Positions 1 through 9,272 are shown, numbered from the stretch's first letter. The stretch: DNA of 60,759 nucleotides from Chromobacterium piscinae (GCF_021129175.1 NZ_JAJOHV010000023.1:1-60759); one strand, 5' to 3'. The notes: a model not told the origin generated them from the sequence alone. Made by a program: numbers and translations.

Positions 1-367
1 GCGCCAGGTAGTGCAGCAGCAGCGGCGCCGCCGCCATCGCCAGCGCCGCGGCAGTCCAGGTCCGCGGCCAGTCGTCCTGCAGCCGCCATTGGCACAAGGC
101 GAAACTGGCTCCGGCGATCAGCGCCGTCCAGGCGGCTCCGCGCCGCCGCCGCGACAGCCAGGGGGAGGCCAGCGCCAGCAGCGCCAGCGACAGCAGGCTG
201 CCCGGGATCAGCGCCAACGCCGATTGCAGCCAACGCCATAGCGGCTGCTCGGCCGTCAGCGCCAGCAGGCCGTCGGCGCACAGCAGCAGCGCCGGCAGCT
301 GCAGGATGCGCAGCATCACGCCGGGTTGGCGGAAATCCGGCAGCGGCGTCGGAATCGGGCGGGACAT
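1..367 (-). CDS. N-terminal part of a membrane sensor histidine kinase (AlgZ/LytS-like), truncated by window edge
   Basis: An open frame starts at the ATG complementary to 365-367 and runs off the left edge without a stop, giving about 122 residues. The protein begins MSRPIPTPLPDFRQPGVMLR and then shows four hydrophobic stretches (LQLPALLLCADGLLAL, LALIPGSLLSLALLALA, AAWTALIAGASFALCQW, AALAMAAAPLLLHYL). The opening resembles the N-terminus of AlgZ/FimS-type sensor kinases of the LytS family, where an LPDF-x-x-x-GVMLR stretch precedes the membrane helices. The kinase domain lies outside the window, so the function is inferred from this short stretch only. A GGAGA sequence precedes the start. 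Confidence 0.55.
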   Translation of the reverse strand, partial: MSRPIPTPLPDFRQPGVMLRILQLPALLLCADGLLALTAEQPLWRWLQSALALIPGSLLSLALLALASPWLSRRRRGAAWTALIAGASFALCQWRLQDDWPRTWTAAALAMAAAPLLLHYLA

Positions 368-872
368 GGCGGGTCTCCGGGGGCGATGCTGCGATGATAG
401 CGCCCGGCGATGGAAACCGCCGCCGTATATAAAGAAAAGCGAAGGCAGTCCGTTGCCCGCTCCGCCCTGGATGCACGCCGCGGCGTGATGCGCCGGAGCT
501 GATCTGGCGCAAACTTGCTCGCGAATGGCGGTTTTCCCCGCTTTACAAACCGGGCGCGCCGGCGCTAGTGTCAGTTTTCAGGAATATCAGATAAATCTAA
601 TTTGCATCGCTGCCTGATGGCCGGCGATCGACCCGCTTGTCGAATGGGCGGCGCATGGTTCCAACGACTGGATTTATTGCGCCGCGCAATGATTTTGACA
701 TGTCAGATTTCCCGGTTGAATCAAGCCTGTCAGACGATATACGGTAACCAATATATATCTTGCATAATGCGGCGCAGCATGCATTTAATGATTTCCAAAC
801 GATCGTTCCCGACCGCCGCGCACGATCGTTCCCGTTTCTGATTCCACCATCCACTTGCAGGAGATATCCGGT
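368..872. other. Intergenic region with likely promoters for the divergent kinase gene and the pnt operon
   Basis: These 505 bases hold no convincing gene. The half next to pntAA (about 580-840) is more AT-rich and contains several A/T steps such as CAATATATATC and a CATAAT hexamer near 762-767, so promoter elements for the transhydrogenase operon probably lie there. No well-spaced -35/-10 pair was clear enough to mark. Short open frames here have no ribosome site and no recognisable protein motif. Confidence 0.5.
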
Positions 873-2039
873 ATGAATATCGTCATTCCAGCCGAGCGGC
901 TGGCCGGCGAGCATCGTGTAGCGGCGACGCCGGACACGGTGAAGAAGCTGGTCGGCGCCGGTCACGCCGTCGCCGTGGAGCAGGGCGCCGGCCTGGCAGC
1001 CGCGCTGCCCGACGCCGCCTTTGTGGCCGCCGGGGCGACCATCGCCGAGCGGCGGCAGGAGATGCTGGCCGCGGCCGACATCGTGCTGGCAGTGCGCATG
1101 CCCGAGGCCGCCGACGTCGCCGCGCTGAAGCCCGGCGCGGTGCTGGTCGGCATGCTGGCGCCGTACCAAAACCCGCTGCTGCCGCAGTTGGCGGCGCAGC
1201 GCGTGTCGGCTTTCGCGCTGGAGCTGCTGCCGCGCACCACCCGCGCCCAGAGCATGGATGTGCTGTCCAGCCAGAACAACATCGCCGGCTACAAGGCGGT
1301 GCTGCTGGCCGGCCAGTTCTACCCCCGCTTCATGCCGATGCTGATGACCGCCGCCGGCACGGTGAAGGCCGCCAAGGTGTTGGTGCTGGGCGTCGGCGTC
1401 GCCGGTTTGCAGGCCATTGCTACCGCCAAGCGGCTGGGCGCGGTGGTGGAGGCCTACGACGTGCGCCCCGCCACCCGCGAGCAGGTGGAATCGCTGGGCG
1501 CCAAGTTCGTCGAGATGCCGATGACTGATGAGGAGAAAGCCGCCAGCGGCGGCGTCTACGCCCGCGAGATGTCGGCCGAATTCCTGGCGCGGCAGAACGA
1601 ATTGCTGGCCAAGCGCGCCGCCGCCGCCGACATCGTCATCTCCACCGCGCTGATTCCCGGCAAGCCGGCGCCGCGGCTGCTGTCCGCCGACGCGGTGGCG
1701 GCGATGAAGCCGGGCTCGGTGATCGTCGACCTGGCGGCCGAAGCCGGCGGCAACTGCGAGCTGACCCGTCCCGGCGAAGCCTGGCTGTCCGATAACGGTG
1801 TGCATCTGGTGGGCCTGGCCAATCTGCCCGCGATGCTGGCGGCCGACGCCTCCAGCCTGTACGCGCGCAACCTTCATACCTTCCTCGGCCTGCTGCTGGG
1901 AGAGGGCGGCCTGACGCTGGATCTCGACGACGAGCTGGTCGCCGCCACGCTGGTCACGCACCAGGGCGAGCAGCGCTTCGGCGCCGTCGCCCGTCCGGCG
2001 GAAGCCGCCAACCACGACAAGGAGCCGCACCATGGCTGA
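873..2039 (+). CDS. pntAA: NAD(P) transhydrogenase subunit alpha, part 1
   Basis: This 388-aa protein is the NAD(H)-binding domain (dI) of the proton-translocating transhydrogenase, which uses the proton motive force to transfer hydride from NADH to NADP+ at the inner membrane. It opens with [20 protein letters not shown], typical of the AlaDH/PNT N-terminal domain, and carries the Rossmann segment [23 protein letters not shown] near the middle. The start was placed at 873 because CAGGAGATATCCGGT precedes it; an upstream ATG at 855 lacks such a site. It is the first gene of pntAA-pntAB-pntB and overlaps pntAB by 8 nt. The length fits split alpha subunits. Confidence 0.95.
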   Translation: MNIVIPAERLAGEHRVAATPDTVKKLVGAGHAVAVEQGAGLAAALPDAAFVAAGATIAERRQEMLAAADIVLAVRMPEAADVAALKPGAVLVGMLAPYQNPLLPQLAAQRVSAFALELLPRTTRAQSMDVLSSQNNIAGYKAVLLAGQFYPRFMPMLMTAAGTVKAAKVLVLGVGVAGLQAIATAKRLGAVVEAYDVRPATREQVESLGAKFVEMPMTDEEKAASGGVYAREMSAEFLARQNELLAKRAAAADIVISTALIPGKPAPRLLSADAVAAMKPGSVIVDLAAEAGGNCELTRPGEAWLSDNGVHLVGLANLPAMLAADASSLYARNLHTFLGLLLGEGGLTLDLDDELVAATLVTHQGEQRFGAVARPAEAANHDKEPHHG

Positions 2040-2331
2040 TCCCTTCATCACCAGCTTCACCATTTTCGTGCTGGCGGTGTTCGTCGGCTACCACGTGGTG
2101 TGGAACGTTACCCCGGCGCTGCACACGCCGCTGATGGCGGTCACCAACGCCATCTCCGGCATCATCGTCGTCGGCGCCATGCTGCAGGTGGTGGATATCA
2201 ACGGCCAGGAGATCACCGTCACCTCGGTGCTGGGCGCCGTCGCCATCTTCCTCGCCAGCATCAATATCTTCGGCGGTTTCCTGGTCACCCAGCGCATGCT
2301 GGACATGTTCAAGAAGAAAAACAGGGGATGA
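2032..2331 (+). CDS. pntAB: NAD(P) transhydrogenase subunit alpha, part 2
   Basis: This 99-aa membrane protein supplies the alpha-subunit transmembrane helices that form part of the proton channel. Three hydrophobic helices are visible ([49 protein letters not shown]), and the segment [19 protein letters not shown] is characteristic of PntAB. The gene starts inside the last codons of pntAA and its TGA abuts the pntB start region, so the three genes are translationally coupled. The split arrangement is common in proteobacteria other than enterics, where the alpha subunit is one chain. Confidence 0.94.
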   Translation: MADPFITSFTIFVLAVFVGYHVVWNVTPALHTPLMAVTNAISGIIVVGAMLQVVDINGQEITVTSVLGAVAIFLASINIFGGFLVTQRMLDMFKKKNRG

Positions 2332-2333
2332 CG

Positions 2334-3707
2334 ATGCAGAATGTTTCGGCTGTTCTTTATCTGGTCGCCGCGGTGCTGTTTGTCCTGGCGCTGAAGGGCT
2401 TGTCCAGCCCGGCTTCGGCGCGGCGCGGCAATCTGTACGGCATCGTCGGCATGGCGATCGCGGTGCTGACCACGCTGCTGATCATCGACAAGCCGGTGCT
2501 GGCGCTGATCGCCGGGGCCATTGCCGCCGGCGCGGTCGTCGGCGCCTGGAAGGCGCGCACGGTGGAGATGACCGGCATGCCGGAGCTGGTGGCGGCGATG
2601 CACTCGCTGGTGGGCCTGTCCGCGGTGCTGATCGCGGTGGCGGCCATCTTCCACGGCGGCGTCGAGCACACGCCGGTGCAAAAGGTGGAGCTGTTCATCG
2701 GCGCCTTCATCGGCGCCATCACCTTCACCGCCTCGGTGGTCGCCTATGGCAAGCTGTCCGGCCGCTTCGGCGCCAAGGCGATCAGCTTCGCCGGCCAGCA
2801 TCCGCTCAATCTGCTGCTGGCGCTGGCCATGGTCGGTTTCGGCGCGGCCTATTTCTTCACCGACAGCCAGGCCGCTTTCCTCGCCATGGTGGCGGTGGCG
2901 CTGGCTCTGGGGGTGACGCTGATCATCCCGATCGGCGGCGCCGACATGCCGGTGGTGGTGTCGATGCTGAACAGCTACTCGGGCTGGGCGGCGGCCGGCA
3001 TAGGCTTCACGCTGAACAACCCGGTGCTGATCATCGCCGGCGCCTGCGTCGGCTCGTCCGGCGCCATCCTGTCCTACATCATGTGCAAGGCGATGAACCG
3101 CTCCATCGTCAGCGTGCTGCTGGGCGGCTTCGGCGCGGAGACCGTCGCCGGTCCGGCCGGCGACGCGGGGCCGGCCAAGGCCTACAAGGCCGGCAGCGCG
3201 GAGGACGCCGCCTTCCTGATGGCCAACGCCGACCAGGTGGTGATCGTGCCCGGCTACGGCCTGGCGGTGTCGCGCGCGCAGCATGCCTTGCAGGAATTCG
3301 CCGAACTGCTGCACGAGCAGGGCGTCGGCGTCCGCTACGCCATCCACCCGGTGGCGGGCCGGATGCCGGGCCACATGAATGTGTTGCTGGCCGAGGCTGA
3401 GGTGCCGTACGAGCAGGTGCTGGAGATGGAGGAGATCAACGCCGATTTCTCCACCACCGACGTGGTGCTGGTGATCGGCGCCAACGACGTGGTCAATCCG
3501 GCCGCGCAGAAGGATAAGCAAAGCCCCATCTACGGCATGCCCATTCTGGAGGCGCACAAGGCGCGCAATGTCATCGTGGTCAAGCGTTCCATGAACGCGG
3601 GATACGCGGGGCTGGACAACGAGCTGTTTTACATGGATAAAACCATGATGGTGTTCGGCGATGCCAAGAAAGTGGTGGAAGACCTGCTCAAGAACGCTGT
3701 GCACTGA
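2334..3707 (+). CDS. pntB: NAD(P) transhydrogenase subunit beta
   Basis: This 457-aa inner-membrane protein combines about nine transmembrane helices with a C-terminal NADP(H)-binding domain (dIII). The latter is marked by VVIVPGYGLAVSRAQH, HPVAGRMPGHMNVLLAEA and VVLVIGANDVVNPAA, all standard PntB motifs. Two ATGs are possible: 2328, overlapping the pntAB stop as ATGA, and 2334. AGGGG lies six bases before 2334, so the second was preferred. It is the last gene of the operon and is followed by a strong terminator at 3728-3751. With PntAA and PntAB it forms the complete proton-coupled enzyme that supplies NADPH. Confidence 0.95.
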   Translation: MQNVSAVLYLVAAVLFVLALKGLSSPASARRGNLYGIVGMAIAVLTTLLIIDKPVLALIAGAIAAGAVVGAWKARTVEMTGMPELVAAMHSLVGLSAVLIAVAAIFHGGVEHTPVQKVELFIGAFIGAITFTASVVAYGKLSGRFGAKAISFAGQHPLNLLLALAMVGFGAAYFFTDSQAAFLAMVAVALALGVTLIIPIGGADMPVVVSMLNSYSGWAAAGIGFTLNNPVLIIAGACVGSSGAILSYIMCKAMNRSIVSVLLGGFGAETVAGPAGDAGPAKAYKAGSAEDAAFLMANADQVVIVPGYGLAVSRAQHALQEFAELLHEQGVGVRYAIHPVAGRMPGHMNVLLAEAEVPYEQVLEMEEINADFSTTDVVLVIGANDVVNPAAQKDKQSPIYGMPILEAHKARNVIVVKRSMNAGYAGLDNELFYMDKTMMVFGDAKKVVEDLLKNAVH

Positions 3708-3727
3708 GCGCTCGTCCGCCGTCCCGA

Positions 3728-3751
3728 ACGCCCGCCATTGGCGGGCGTTTT
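3728..3751 (+). terminator. Rho-independent terminator of the pnt operon
   Basis: ACGCCCGCC, loop ATT, GGCGGGCGT form a perfect 9-bp stem followed by TTT, starting 20 bases after the pntB stop. Confidence 0.85.
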
Positions 3752-3782
3752 GCCGTCCGCAGTCATGGAAAAGGAAACCCGC

Positions 3783-4436
3783 ATGCCTTCTCTCGGCGCC
3801 CTGTTGATCAGCGGCAGCATGATGCTGCCGACTCAAGCCCTGCCCGATCTGCAACACACCGAATGGCGGCTCCAGTCGCCGGCCCAACCGGCGCCGCAGC
3901 CTACCCTGAGCATCTCCGACAGCCGCATCAGCGGCTTCGCCGGCTGCAACCGCTTCACGCTGGGCATAGACGAAGAAGGCCGCCACCAGGTTTCCACCAC
4001 TCGCATGGCGTGCGCGCTGGAGGCGATGGCGCGCGAGCAGGCCTTGCTGAAACTGTTGGGCGCGCCGTTCCGCCTGCTGCCGTCTTCCGATGGCCGCTAT
4101 CTGACGCTGGCGGCCGGCAAGACCGTCTACCGCTTTGCGAAAGCGGACGCCGCCCAGGCGGCTTTGGTTTCGCCACAGGCGGCATGGCGGCCGCGGGCGG
4201 GCGAGCAATACTGGTACGCGACGCGCGGCGATTGCGCGGACGGCGTCTGCCTGCGGCTGCGCGGCAATGAGGGCGAGCCGTGGCGCGATTACCACGGCGA
4301 GATCGCCGGCTTCACTCCCGAGGCTGGCCGCAGCTACTACCTGAAGCTGCAAGGCGAGCCGGAACGCGGCGGCGGCACCGCGCTGCAATTGGTGAAAGTG
4401 ATCTACCAGGAGACGGTGACGTCGGTTGTCGATTGA
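3783..4436 (+). CDS. META (HslJ-like) plus DUF4377 domain protein
   Basis: The 217-aa product has a META/HslJ-type domain, with ISDSRISGFAGCNRFTLGI as its GCN-containing core, and then a DUF4377-like C-terminal domain (DCADGVCLRLR, WRDYHGEIAGFTPEAG). META proteins are small envelope or heat-shock-associated beta proteins whose biochemical role is unsettled. AAGGAAAC eight bases upstream selects the ATG at 3783 rather than the ATGs at 3738 or 3765, which lie within or close to the preceding terminator. The N-terminus is mildly hydrophobic but not a clear signal peptide. The next gene encodes a lipoprotein with the same domain order, so the two look like a tandem duplication. Confidence 0.75.
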   Translation: MPSLGALLISGSMMLPTQALPDLQHTEWRLQSPAQPAPQPTLSISDSRISGFAGCNRFTLGIDEEGRHQVSTTRMACALEAMAREQALLKLLGAPFRLLPSSDGRYLTLAAGKTVYRFAKADAAQAALVSPQAAWRPRAGEQYWYATRGDCADGVCLRLRGNEGEPWRDYHGEIAGFTPEAGRSYYLKLQGEPERGGGTALQLVKVIYQETVTSVVD

Positions 4437-4491
4437 CGGAACCTGTGAGCTCCTCAGGCGTCATAGTCTGTTTCTTGTTCAGGATATCGCG

Positions 4492-5160
4492 ATGTCTTAC
4501 CGACTGACCCTGCTGGCGCTCGGCGCCGCTCTGCTGGCGGGCTGCGCCAGCCCCACCGCTCCGGTTCGCCAGGGCCCCGCGCCGACGATGGAGCAACTGC
4601 AAGGCGAGTGGAAGCAGACCGGCGCCGGCGACAAGGGCATCCTGCTGCGCATCGACCAGCAGCGGCTGTTCGCCAAGGCCGGCTGCAACGGCATGTTCGG
4701 CCCGGCCGCGATCGACGGCGGCAAGCTGCGCGCCGAGCGCCTGGCCTCGACGCTGATGATGTGCCCGCCGGAGGCGATGCAGCGCGACGCCAAGCTGTCG
4801 CGCCAGCTGGAGGCCGGCATGGATGTCAGCCTGGACGGCGAGCGTCTGAAGCTGTCCGACGGCAAGGACGCGCTCACCTTCGAACGCCAGCCGCAGGGCG
4901 AGATCAAGTTCATCTACGTCGCCGCCGAGCGCAAGGCTTGTACCGGAGTGGCGCCGATGCAGTGCTTGCAGGTGCGCGCGGACAAGTCCAAGCCCTGGGA
5001 GCTGCATTACGGCGAGATCGAGGGCTTCCAGCCCGAGCCCGGCGTCGCTTACCGGCTGCGGATCAAGGAAGTGAAGGTGGACAATCCGCCGGCCGACGCA
5101 TCTTCCATCCGCTGGATTCTGGATCTGGTGGTTGAGCAGGAAGTGGTGAAGAAGCCTTGA
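4492..5160 (+). CDS. META/DUF4377 domain lipoprotein
   Basis: This 222-aa protein starts MSYRLTLLALGAALLAGCAS, a lipoprotein signal with lipobox LAGC, so it should be lipidated and anchored in the envelope. A META/HslJ-like core follows (FAKAGCNGMFGPAAIDGG, LASTLMMCPPEAM), then a DUF4377-like domain (CTGVAPMQCLQVRADKSKPW, HYGEIEGFQPEPG) that parallels the preceding gene. AGGATATCGCG precedes the ATG at 4492. It lies 55 nt after the upstream paralogue and is probably cotranscribed. A hairpin at 5242-5267 may end the transcript. The role is unknown; envelope stress or fitness is a family-based guess. Confidence 0.78.
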   Translation: MSYRLTLLALGAALLAGCASPTAPVRQGPAPTMEQLQGEWKQTGAGDKGILLRIDQQRLFAKAGCNGMFGPAAIDGGKLRAERLASTLMMCPPEAMQRDAKLSRQLEAGMDVSLDGERLKLSDGKDALTFERQPQGEIKFIYVAAERKACTGVAPMQCLQVRADKSKPWELHYGEIEGFQPEPGVAYRLRIKEVKVDNPPADASSIRWILDLVVEQEVVKKP

Positions 5161-5241
5161 GTGGCTGTTTCCGTGCGGCATGGAATTTGAATCCGCTGCG
5201 CGGATGATGGTTTGAGTGCCGGTTCCGCCCGGCGGACGGAC

Positions 5242-5267
5242 AAGGGGGCTGCGCGGCCAGCCCCCTT
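5242..5267 (+). terminator. Strong GC hairpin downstream of the META lipoprotein gene
   Basis: AAGGGGGCTG and CAGCCCCCTT pair perfectly over 10 bp around a 6-base loop. The downstream T-tract is minimal, so termination is plausible but not certain. Confidence 0.55.
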
Positions 5268-5522
5268 GCAACCCCAGGCCGCCCCTGCCGCCCGCGAAAC
5301 CCCGAGAAAAATGCGCCAGGCAAGGCGCCGCCGAAACTACATGCGTGCGAATCTTTGATTCGCTCAGCAGTACGCGCTACCGTCGCGCGGCGTCGAACAG
5401 ATCGGCGGCTTAAAACCTTGCCCGCCGCATTTTCCCCGGCGCGCGCAGAAGGGGGAGATGGGGCACGTCGCATACGTGTTTTCATCGTCTGGGAATACAC
5501 AGCCACGACATGGCCGTGGTTA

Positions 5523-5636
5523 AGAGCGGCTAACAAAATTCTGTTTCACGCCTGAGGCAAGGCGCGCCGACGTAGACAATACAAGCAGTACGGCAAGTCG
5601 GCGCAACGCAGCATCAGGATTTTTGTTAGCAGCTCT
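5523..5636. repeat. 114-bp MITE-like element with terminal and internal inverted repeats
   Basis: The left end AGAGCGGCTAACAAAATTC and the reverse complement of the right end, AGAGCTGCTAACAAAAATC, differ at only two positions over about 19 bases. Inside, GCGCCGAC (5564-5571) and GTCGGCGC (5597-5604) form a second, perfect inverted repeat. The nested dyads would fold into a long hairpin in RNA or a cruciform in DNA. It contains no open frame and ends about 40 bases upstream of the methyltransferase promoter. A miniature mobile element or REP-type repeat is the likely nature; no second copy was seen in this window. Confidence 0.6.
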
Positions 5637-5674
5637 AAAGCGTCTGTCTGTAAAACGGGCTATGACAGCCGCTC

Positions 5675-5683
5675 TGCTACAAT
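5675..5683 (+). promoter_or_regulatory. Extended -10 promoter element for the methyltransferase gene
   Basis: TGCTACAAT matches the TGnTATAAT extended -10 consensus and lies 28 bases before the ATG at 5712. No good -35 hexamer is present, which is usual for extended -10 promoters. Confidence 0.5.
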
Positions 5684-5711
5684 CGCGGCATTGAAATTGC
5701 AGGAGGCCGCC

Positions 5712-6533
5712 ATGAGCCTGATTCCCGAAATCAAACCGCAGCAATCGTTGGAATTGCTCAAAGAGCTGCACATCCTCACCCGCGACGGCAAGATCAACCA
5801 GGACACCCGCCGCAAGCTGAAGCAGGTTTACCACCTGTATCAGTTCATCGAGCCACTGATGGCCGACGTGCTGGACAAGAAAGGCGCGATGACGCTGGCC
5901 GACCACGGCGCCGGCAAGTCCTACCTCGGCTTCATCCTGTACGACCTGTTCCTGAAGGACAAAGGCGCCGGGCATGTCTACGGCGTGGAGACGCGGCAGG
6001 AACTGGTGGACAAGTCGCGCGAGCTGGCTGAGCGCCTGGGTTTCGATCGCATGGGCTTTCTCAACCTGACGGTGGAGCAGTCGATCACCTCGACCGAGCT
6101 GCCGGAACAGGTGGACGTCATCACCGCGCTGCACGCCTGCAACACCGCCACCGACGACGCCATCCGCTTCGCGCTGGCCAAGAACGCCCAGTACATCGTG
6201 CTGGTGCCGTGCTGCCAGGCCGAGGTGGCGTCGGCGCTGCGGCAGAAGAAGAACGAGACCTTCGGCAAGACGCCGCTGTCCGAGCTGTGGCGCCATCCCA
6301 TCCACACCCGCGAGTTCGGCAGCCAGCTGACCAATGTGCTGCGCTGCCTGCAGCTGGAGGCGCGCGGCTACCAGCTGACCGTCACCGAGCTGGTCGGCTG
6401 GGAGCACTCGATGAAGAACGAGCTGATCATCGCCAAGAAGACCGGCAAGGGCAAAAACAGCGCCCGCGAGCGCCAGCTGGCCATCCTGGACGAACTGAAC
6501 CTGATGGATCTGCGCGAACGCTTCGCCTATTGA
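5712..6533 (+). CDS. Class I SAM-dependent methyltransferase-like protein
   Basis: The 273-aa protein contains a methyltransferase fold: LADHGAGKSYLGFILYDLF as the glycine-rich motif I, GVETRQELVDKSRELAERLGF around the SAM ribose-binding acidic residue, DVITALHACNTATDDAIRFAL as motif IV, and VLVPCCQAEVAS. The HACNTATDD and VPCCQ segments recall the METTL25/GSTCD-like group (Methyltransf_32), whose substrates are mostly unknown. CAGGAGG directly before 5712 selects this start over an ATG 21 bases upstream. It stands alone, with its own extended -10 promoter, and is convergent with the GH16 gene. Confidence 0.8.
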   Translation: MSLIPEIKPQQSLELLKELHILTRDGKINQDTRRKLKQVYHLYQFIEPLMADVLDKKGAMTLADHGAGKSYLGFILYDLFLKDKGAGHVYGVETRQELVDKSRELAERLGFDRMGFLNLTVEQSITSTELPEQVDVITALHACNTATDDAIRFALAKNAQYIVLVPCCQAEVASALRQKKNETFGKTPLSELWRHPIHTREFGSQLTNVLRCLQLEARGYQLTVTELVGWEHSMKNELIIAKKTGKGKNSARERQLAILDELNLMDLRERFAY

Positions 6534-6581
6534 TGGCGGAGCGATGCGGCGGGATGTACGTTCCGCCGCCCGTCTTTCGTC

Positions 6582-7322
6582 TTAGCGCGCCGCCGCCGGG
6601 ATGAACTTGAACTCCTGTATCACCACTTCCACTTCCTTGCCGTCCGCCGGCGGCTTGCCCTGGAACAACCACAGGTTCAGATGCACCGGCAGCGGCTGCT
6701 GCGGCACGCGCTGCGCCGTGTCGACCGGGTTGAAGCGCCAATGGGCGATCGGATAACGGTCGCCGTCCTGGAAGCCGTGCAGCGACTGGTATTCCACCGC
6801 GGCCGCGCTCCAGTCGAAGCGGTGGGTGCTGTAATCGCCGCCCAGCGCGAAATCGAAGGTGTAGGAGGTGGGGGCCGGGCCCGGCCGCGCCGGGTAGACG
6901 GTGTAGTTGCCCATCGGATTGGCCGGGCTGCCCCAGCGCGAGAACTCGATGTCGATCTCGTTGCTGCCGTCGGGGCCGACGTCCGGCGTCGGGTAGTTGA
7001 ACAGGCCCAGCACTACATTAGGGTCGAAACGGTCCGGGCGGCCGATCAGCTTGAACTGGTAGCGGCCGAAACCCAGCCGTTGCGGCAGATAGAGTTCGGC
7101 GGCGGTCCATTGGCTGCCGCGCTTGGCGATTTTCAGATGCAGCCGGCCCTGGGCGTCCAGCCAGACGTTGTTCTCGTCCCAGATATTGGGGCCCGGGCCG
7201 CTGCTGCCCTGGTTGCGCACTTCCCAGTCGTAGCCGGAGAAGCGGAGGGTCTTGGCGGCGGCGGGCTGGGCGAAGGCCAGCGCGGCCGATAGCGCGCAGC
7301 CGAGCGCGAACGCGGTTTTCAT
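6582..7322 (-). CDS. Secreted glycoside hydrolase family 16-like protein
   Basis: A 246-aa protein with a clear Sec signal (MKTAFALGCALSAALAFA, cleavage near A23) and a concanavalin-like body. The sequence NEIDIEF at residues 121-127 matches the GH16 catalytic motif ExDxE, with E122 as probable nucleophile and E126 as acid/base, so the active site looks intact. GH16 enzymes cut beta-1,3 or mixed beta-glucans and related polysaccharides; the substrate cannot be told from sequence alone. The ATG at 7322 was chosen because it begins the signal peptide and follows AGGAA; an ATG 39 bases upstream adds residues in front of the signal. Confidence 0.8.
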   Translation of the reverse strand: MKTAFALGCALSAALAFAQPAAAKTLRFSGYDWEVRNQGSSGPGPNIWDENNVWLDAQGRLHLKIAKRGSQWTAAELYLPQRLGFGRYQFKLIGRPDRFDPNVVLGLFNYPTPDVGPDGSNEIDIEFSRWGSPANPMGNYTVYPARPGPAPTSYTFDFALGGDYSTHRFDWSAAAVEYQSLHGFQDGDRYPIAHWRFNPVDTAQRVPQQPLPVHLNLWLFQGKPPADGKEVEVVIQEFKFIPAAAR

Positions 7323-7420
7323 GACGGCGGTTCCTGTGGGGGAAAACCGCCATGTTGCCACGGGCCGCGCCCGGCGGGGGGCCTCCAGTCCGTCAGGACA
7401 GTCCAGCTGAGAACTTTTTC

Positions 7421-9049
7421 CTACAGGCGGAAGCGCGCGGTGACGTTCTGCAGATTGTGGGACAGCGCGTTCAGCTCGCTGGAGGTGGTGGCCAGCTCCT
7501 CCACGGTAGCGCTATTGGATTCGGCCATCTGCGACACCTGCTCCATGCTCTGCGCTAGGCTGAGGCTGGCGGTGCGCTGCTCGCCCAAGGCGCTGGTGAT
7601 GTTGCCTATGGTGCCGACGATGTCGCGGGTGCTGCCTTCTATCTCCTCCATCGAGTCGCTGGCCTCGCGCGCGCTGCCGGAGACGGCGTCCACGCTGGAC
7701 AGGCTCTGGTCCATGCTGCCCACCACTTTTTCCACGCCCTGCTGGATCGCGTGGATCATCTGGGTGATTTCCTGCGCCGAGCTGGCGGTGCGCTCGGCCA
7801 GCTTGCGCACCTCGTCGGCCACCACGGCGAAGCCGCGCCCCATCTCGCCGGCGCGCGCCGCCTCGATCGCCGCGTTCAGCGCCAACAGGTTGGTCTGGTC
7901 GGCCACGTCGCGGATCACGGTGACGATGTTGCCGATGCGCTGCACCTCGCCGGTCAGAGTGCGCATCTCTTCCGAGGTGGCGGCCACCGCGGTGCTGACC
8001 GACTGGATCTTGCCGACCGAGGCCTGCACCGCGTGGCCGCCGCGGCCGGCCAGGTCGCCGGCGTCGCGCGCCTGGCGCGAGGCCTGGTCGGAGTTGTCGG
8101 CGACGTGATTGATGCTGACGGTCAGCTGCTCGATGGTGGCGGCGGCTTCGGAGGTGGCTTCGGATTGCCGCTGCGCGCTGGTGGCCACTTGCTGCGCCAT
8201 GCTGGATAGTTGGTGCGCGGAATCGGACACCTGATTGGCGTTGTCCTGGATGCTGGCCACCACTTCGCGCAGTCCCTGGCGCATGTTCTGGACGTTGCGG
8301 GCGATCTCCATCGCCTCGTCGCGCGACACCGGCAGCGCCTCATCGGGGCCGGACAGGTCGCCCTGCTGGATATTGCGCACCAGCGTCACCGATTTTTTCA
8401 GCGGGGTGGTCACTAGGTTGGAGATGAACAGCGCCACCGCCACCGACAGCAGCAGCGCCGCGGCGGCTGATCCCAGCAGAATGACTATGGTTTGCCGGTA
8501 CGCGCTCTTGCTGTCTTCCACCGCTTGCCGCACCCGATCGTTCTGGTAGGCGGTCAGTTCGGTCAGCGTTTTCATGAAGCCTTCGTTGGCGGGTACGAAA
8601 TGCTGTTTGAGAAAGGCCTGGGCCTCGGCGTCCTTGTTGGCGCGCGTCAGCGCGTACAAGGGCGCGTATTGTGCGGACAGCGTTTCCCGCGCCTGCAGCG
8701 CCCGGGTCAGGATCTCGCGGCCCTTGGGCGAGACCAGTGTCCGATCCAGTTCCTTCAGGTAATCAGTGTTCTGCGCGCGCAGCGTCTCGATCTTGGCGAT
8801 GACGGCGTCGACTTCCTGAGGGCTGCTGGCCATGATGGCGTCGCGCACCTTGCGCGCCACGTCATAGCTGACCAGCACGATCTTGTTCGCCAGCTCGGCC
8901 TTCGGGTAGCGGTTCTCGGTGATATCCTGGATCTGAGCTTCTATGATGTTGAGCTTGGAGATCGAGGACAGCACGATGGCGGCCAGGATCACGATCAGCA
9001 GGCCGTAGCCGGCCAGGAGCTTCTGTTTGACGGAAAGCTGGGACAGCAT
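7421..9049 (-). CDS. Methyl-accepting chemotaxis protein with four-helix-bundle sensor
   Basis: The 542-aa product is a transmembrane chemoreceptor. Helix TM1 ([20 protein letters not shown]) is followed by a periplasmic all-helical 4HB_MCP-type sensor domain, TM2 ([20 protein letters not shown]), a HAMP linker and the MCP signalling domain with the conserved hairpin tip [20 protein letters not shown]. It would control CheA kinase activity; the ligand is unknown. GGGAGAAT precedes the ATG at 9049. The HDOD gene diverges from it. It ends with ...TARFRL and lacks the NWETF-like CheR/CheB tether. Confidence 0.93.
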   Translation of the reverse strand: MLSQLSVKQKLLAGYGLLIVILAAIVLSSISKLNIIEAQIQDITENRYPKAELANKIVLVSYDVARKVRDAIMASSPQEVDAVIAKIETLRAQNTDYLKELDRTLVSPKGREILTRALQARETLSAQYAPLYALTRANKDAEAQAFLKQHFVPANEGFMKTLTELTAYQNDRVRQAVEDSKSAYRQTIVILLGSAAAALLLSVAVALFISNLVTTPLKKSVTLVRNIQQGDLSGPDEALPVSRDEAMEIARNVQNMRQGLREVVASIQDNANQVSDSAHQLSSMAQQVATSAQRQSEATSEAAATIEQLTVSINHVADNSDQASRQARDAGDLAGRGGHAVQASVGKIQSVSTAVAATSEEMRTLTGEVQRIGNIVTVIRDVADQTNLLALNAAIEAARAGEMGRGFAVVADEVRKLAERTASSAQEITQMIHAIQQGVEKVVGSMDQSLSSVDAVSGSAREASDSMEEIEGSTRDIVGTIGNITSALGEQRTASLSLAQSMEQVSQMAESNSATVEELATTSSELNALSHNLQNVTARFRL

Positions 9050-9272
9050 GGGATTCTCCCGGTAAAGGCGCTGCGCCGGGCGGATTCGATGTCCCGATGG
9101 TTCAACCGCTTGCCTACGCGCTGCATGAATGAAAAATAGCCGCTGCGGCGCGGCTAGGCAAAACTCATTCTTGTTTGGCCGTCCAACAGGCTTACCGGAG
9201 CGGGCGGCGGCTTTCTCTTCCCGTTGCCATTGCCTAAGCTCAAACCTGCTAAACCGGCAAAGGGGCGCGTCG

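Larger units (their letters stand above)
5161..5711. other. 551-base non-coding gap with hairpin, repeat element and promoter
   Basis: The gap contains three recognisable items, listed separately: the hairpin at 5242-5267, the inverted-repeat element at 5523-5636 and the extended -10 at 5675-5683. The stretch 5268-5522 carries open frames on both strands, but none has a ribosome site, a known motif or a plausible composition (Arg/Ala/Pro-rich), so I see no gene there. Confidence 0.6.

Noticed and set aside
597-2063. 488-codon minus-strand open frame over pntAA
   Set aside because: Antisense shadow: it mirrors the GC-rich codons of pntAA and gives a His/Gln/Arg-rich sequence with no domain.
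2088-4388. 766-codon minus-strand open frame over pntB and the first META gene
   Set aside because: Shadow of real genes on the other strand; composition is His/Arg/Gln-rich and no ribosome site exists.
5523-5636. Integron attC site
   Set aside because: The ends contain TAAC/GTTA but do not match RYYYAAC and GTTRRRY, and no integrase or cassette is nearby.
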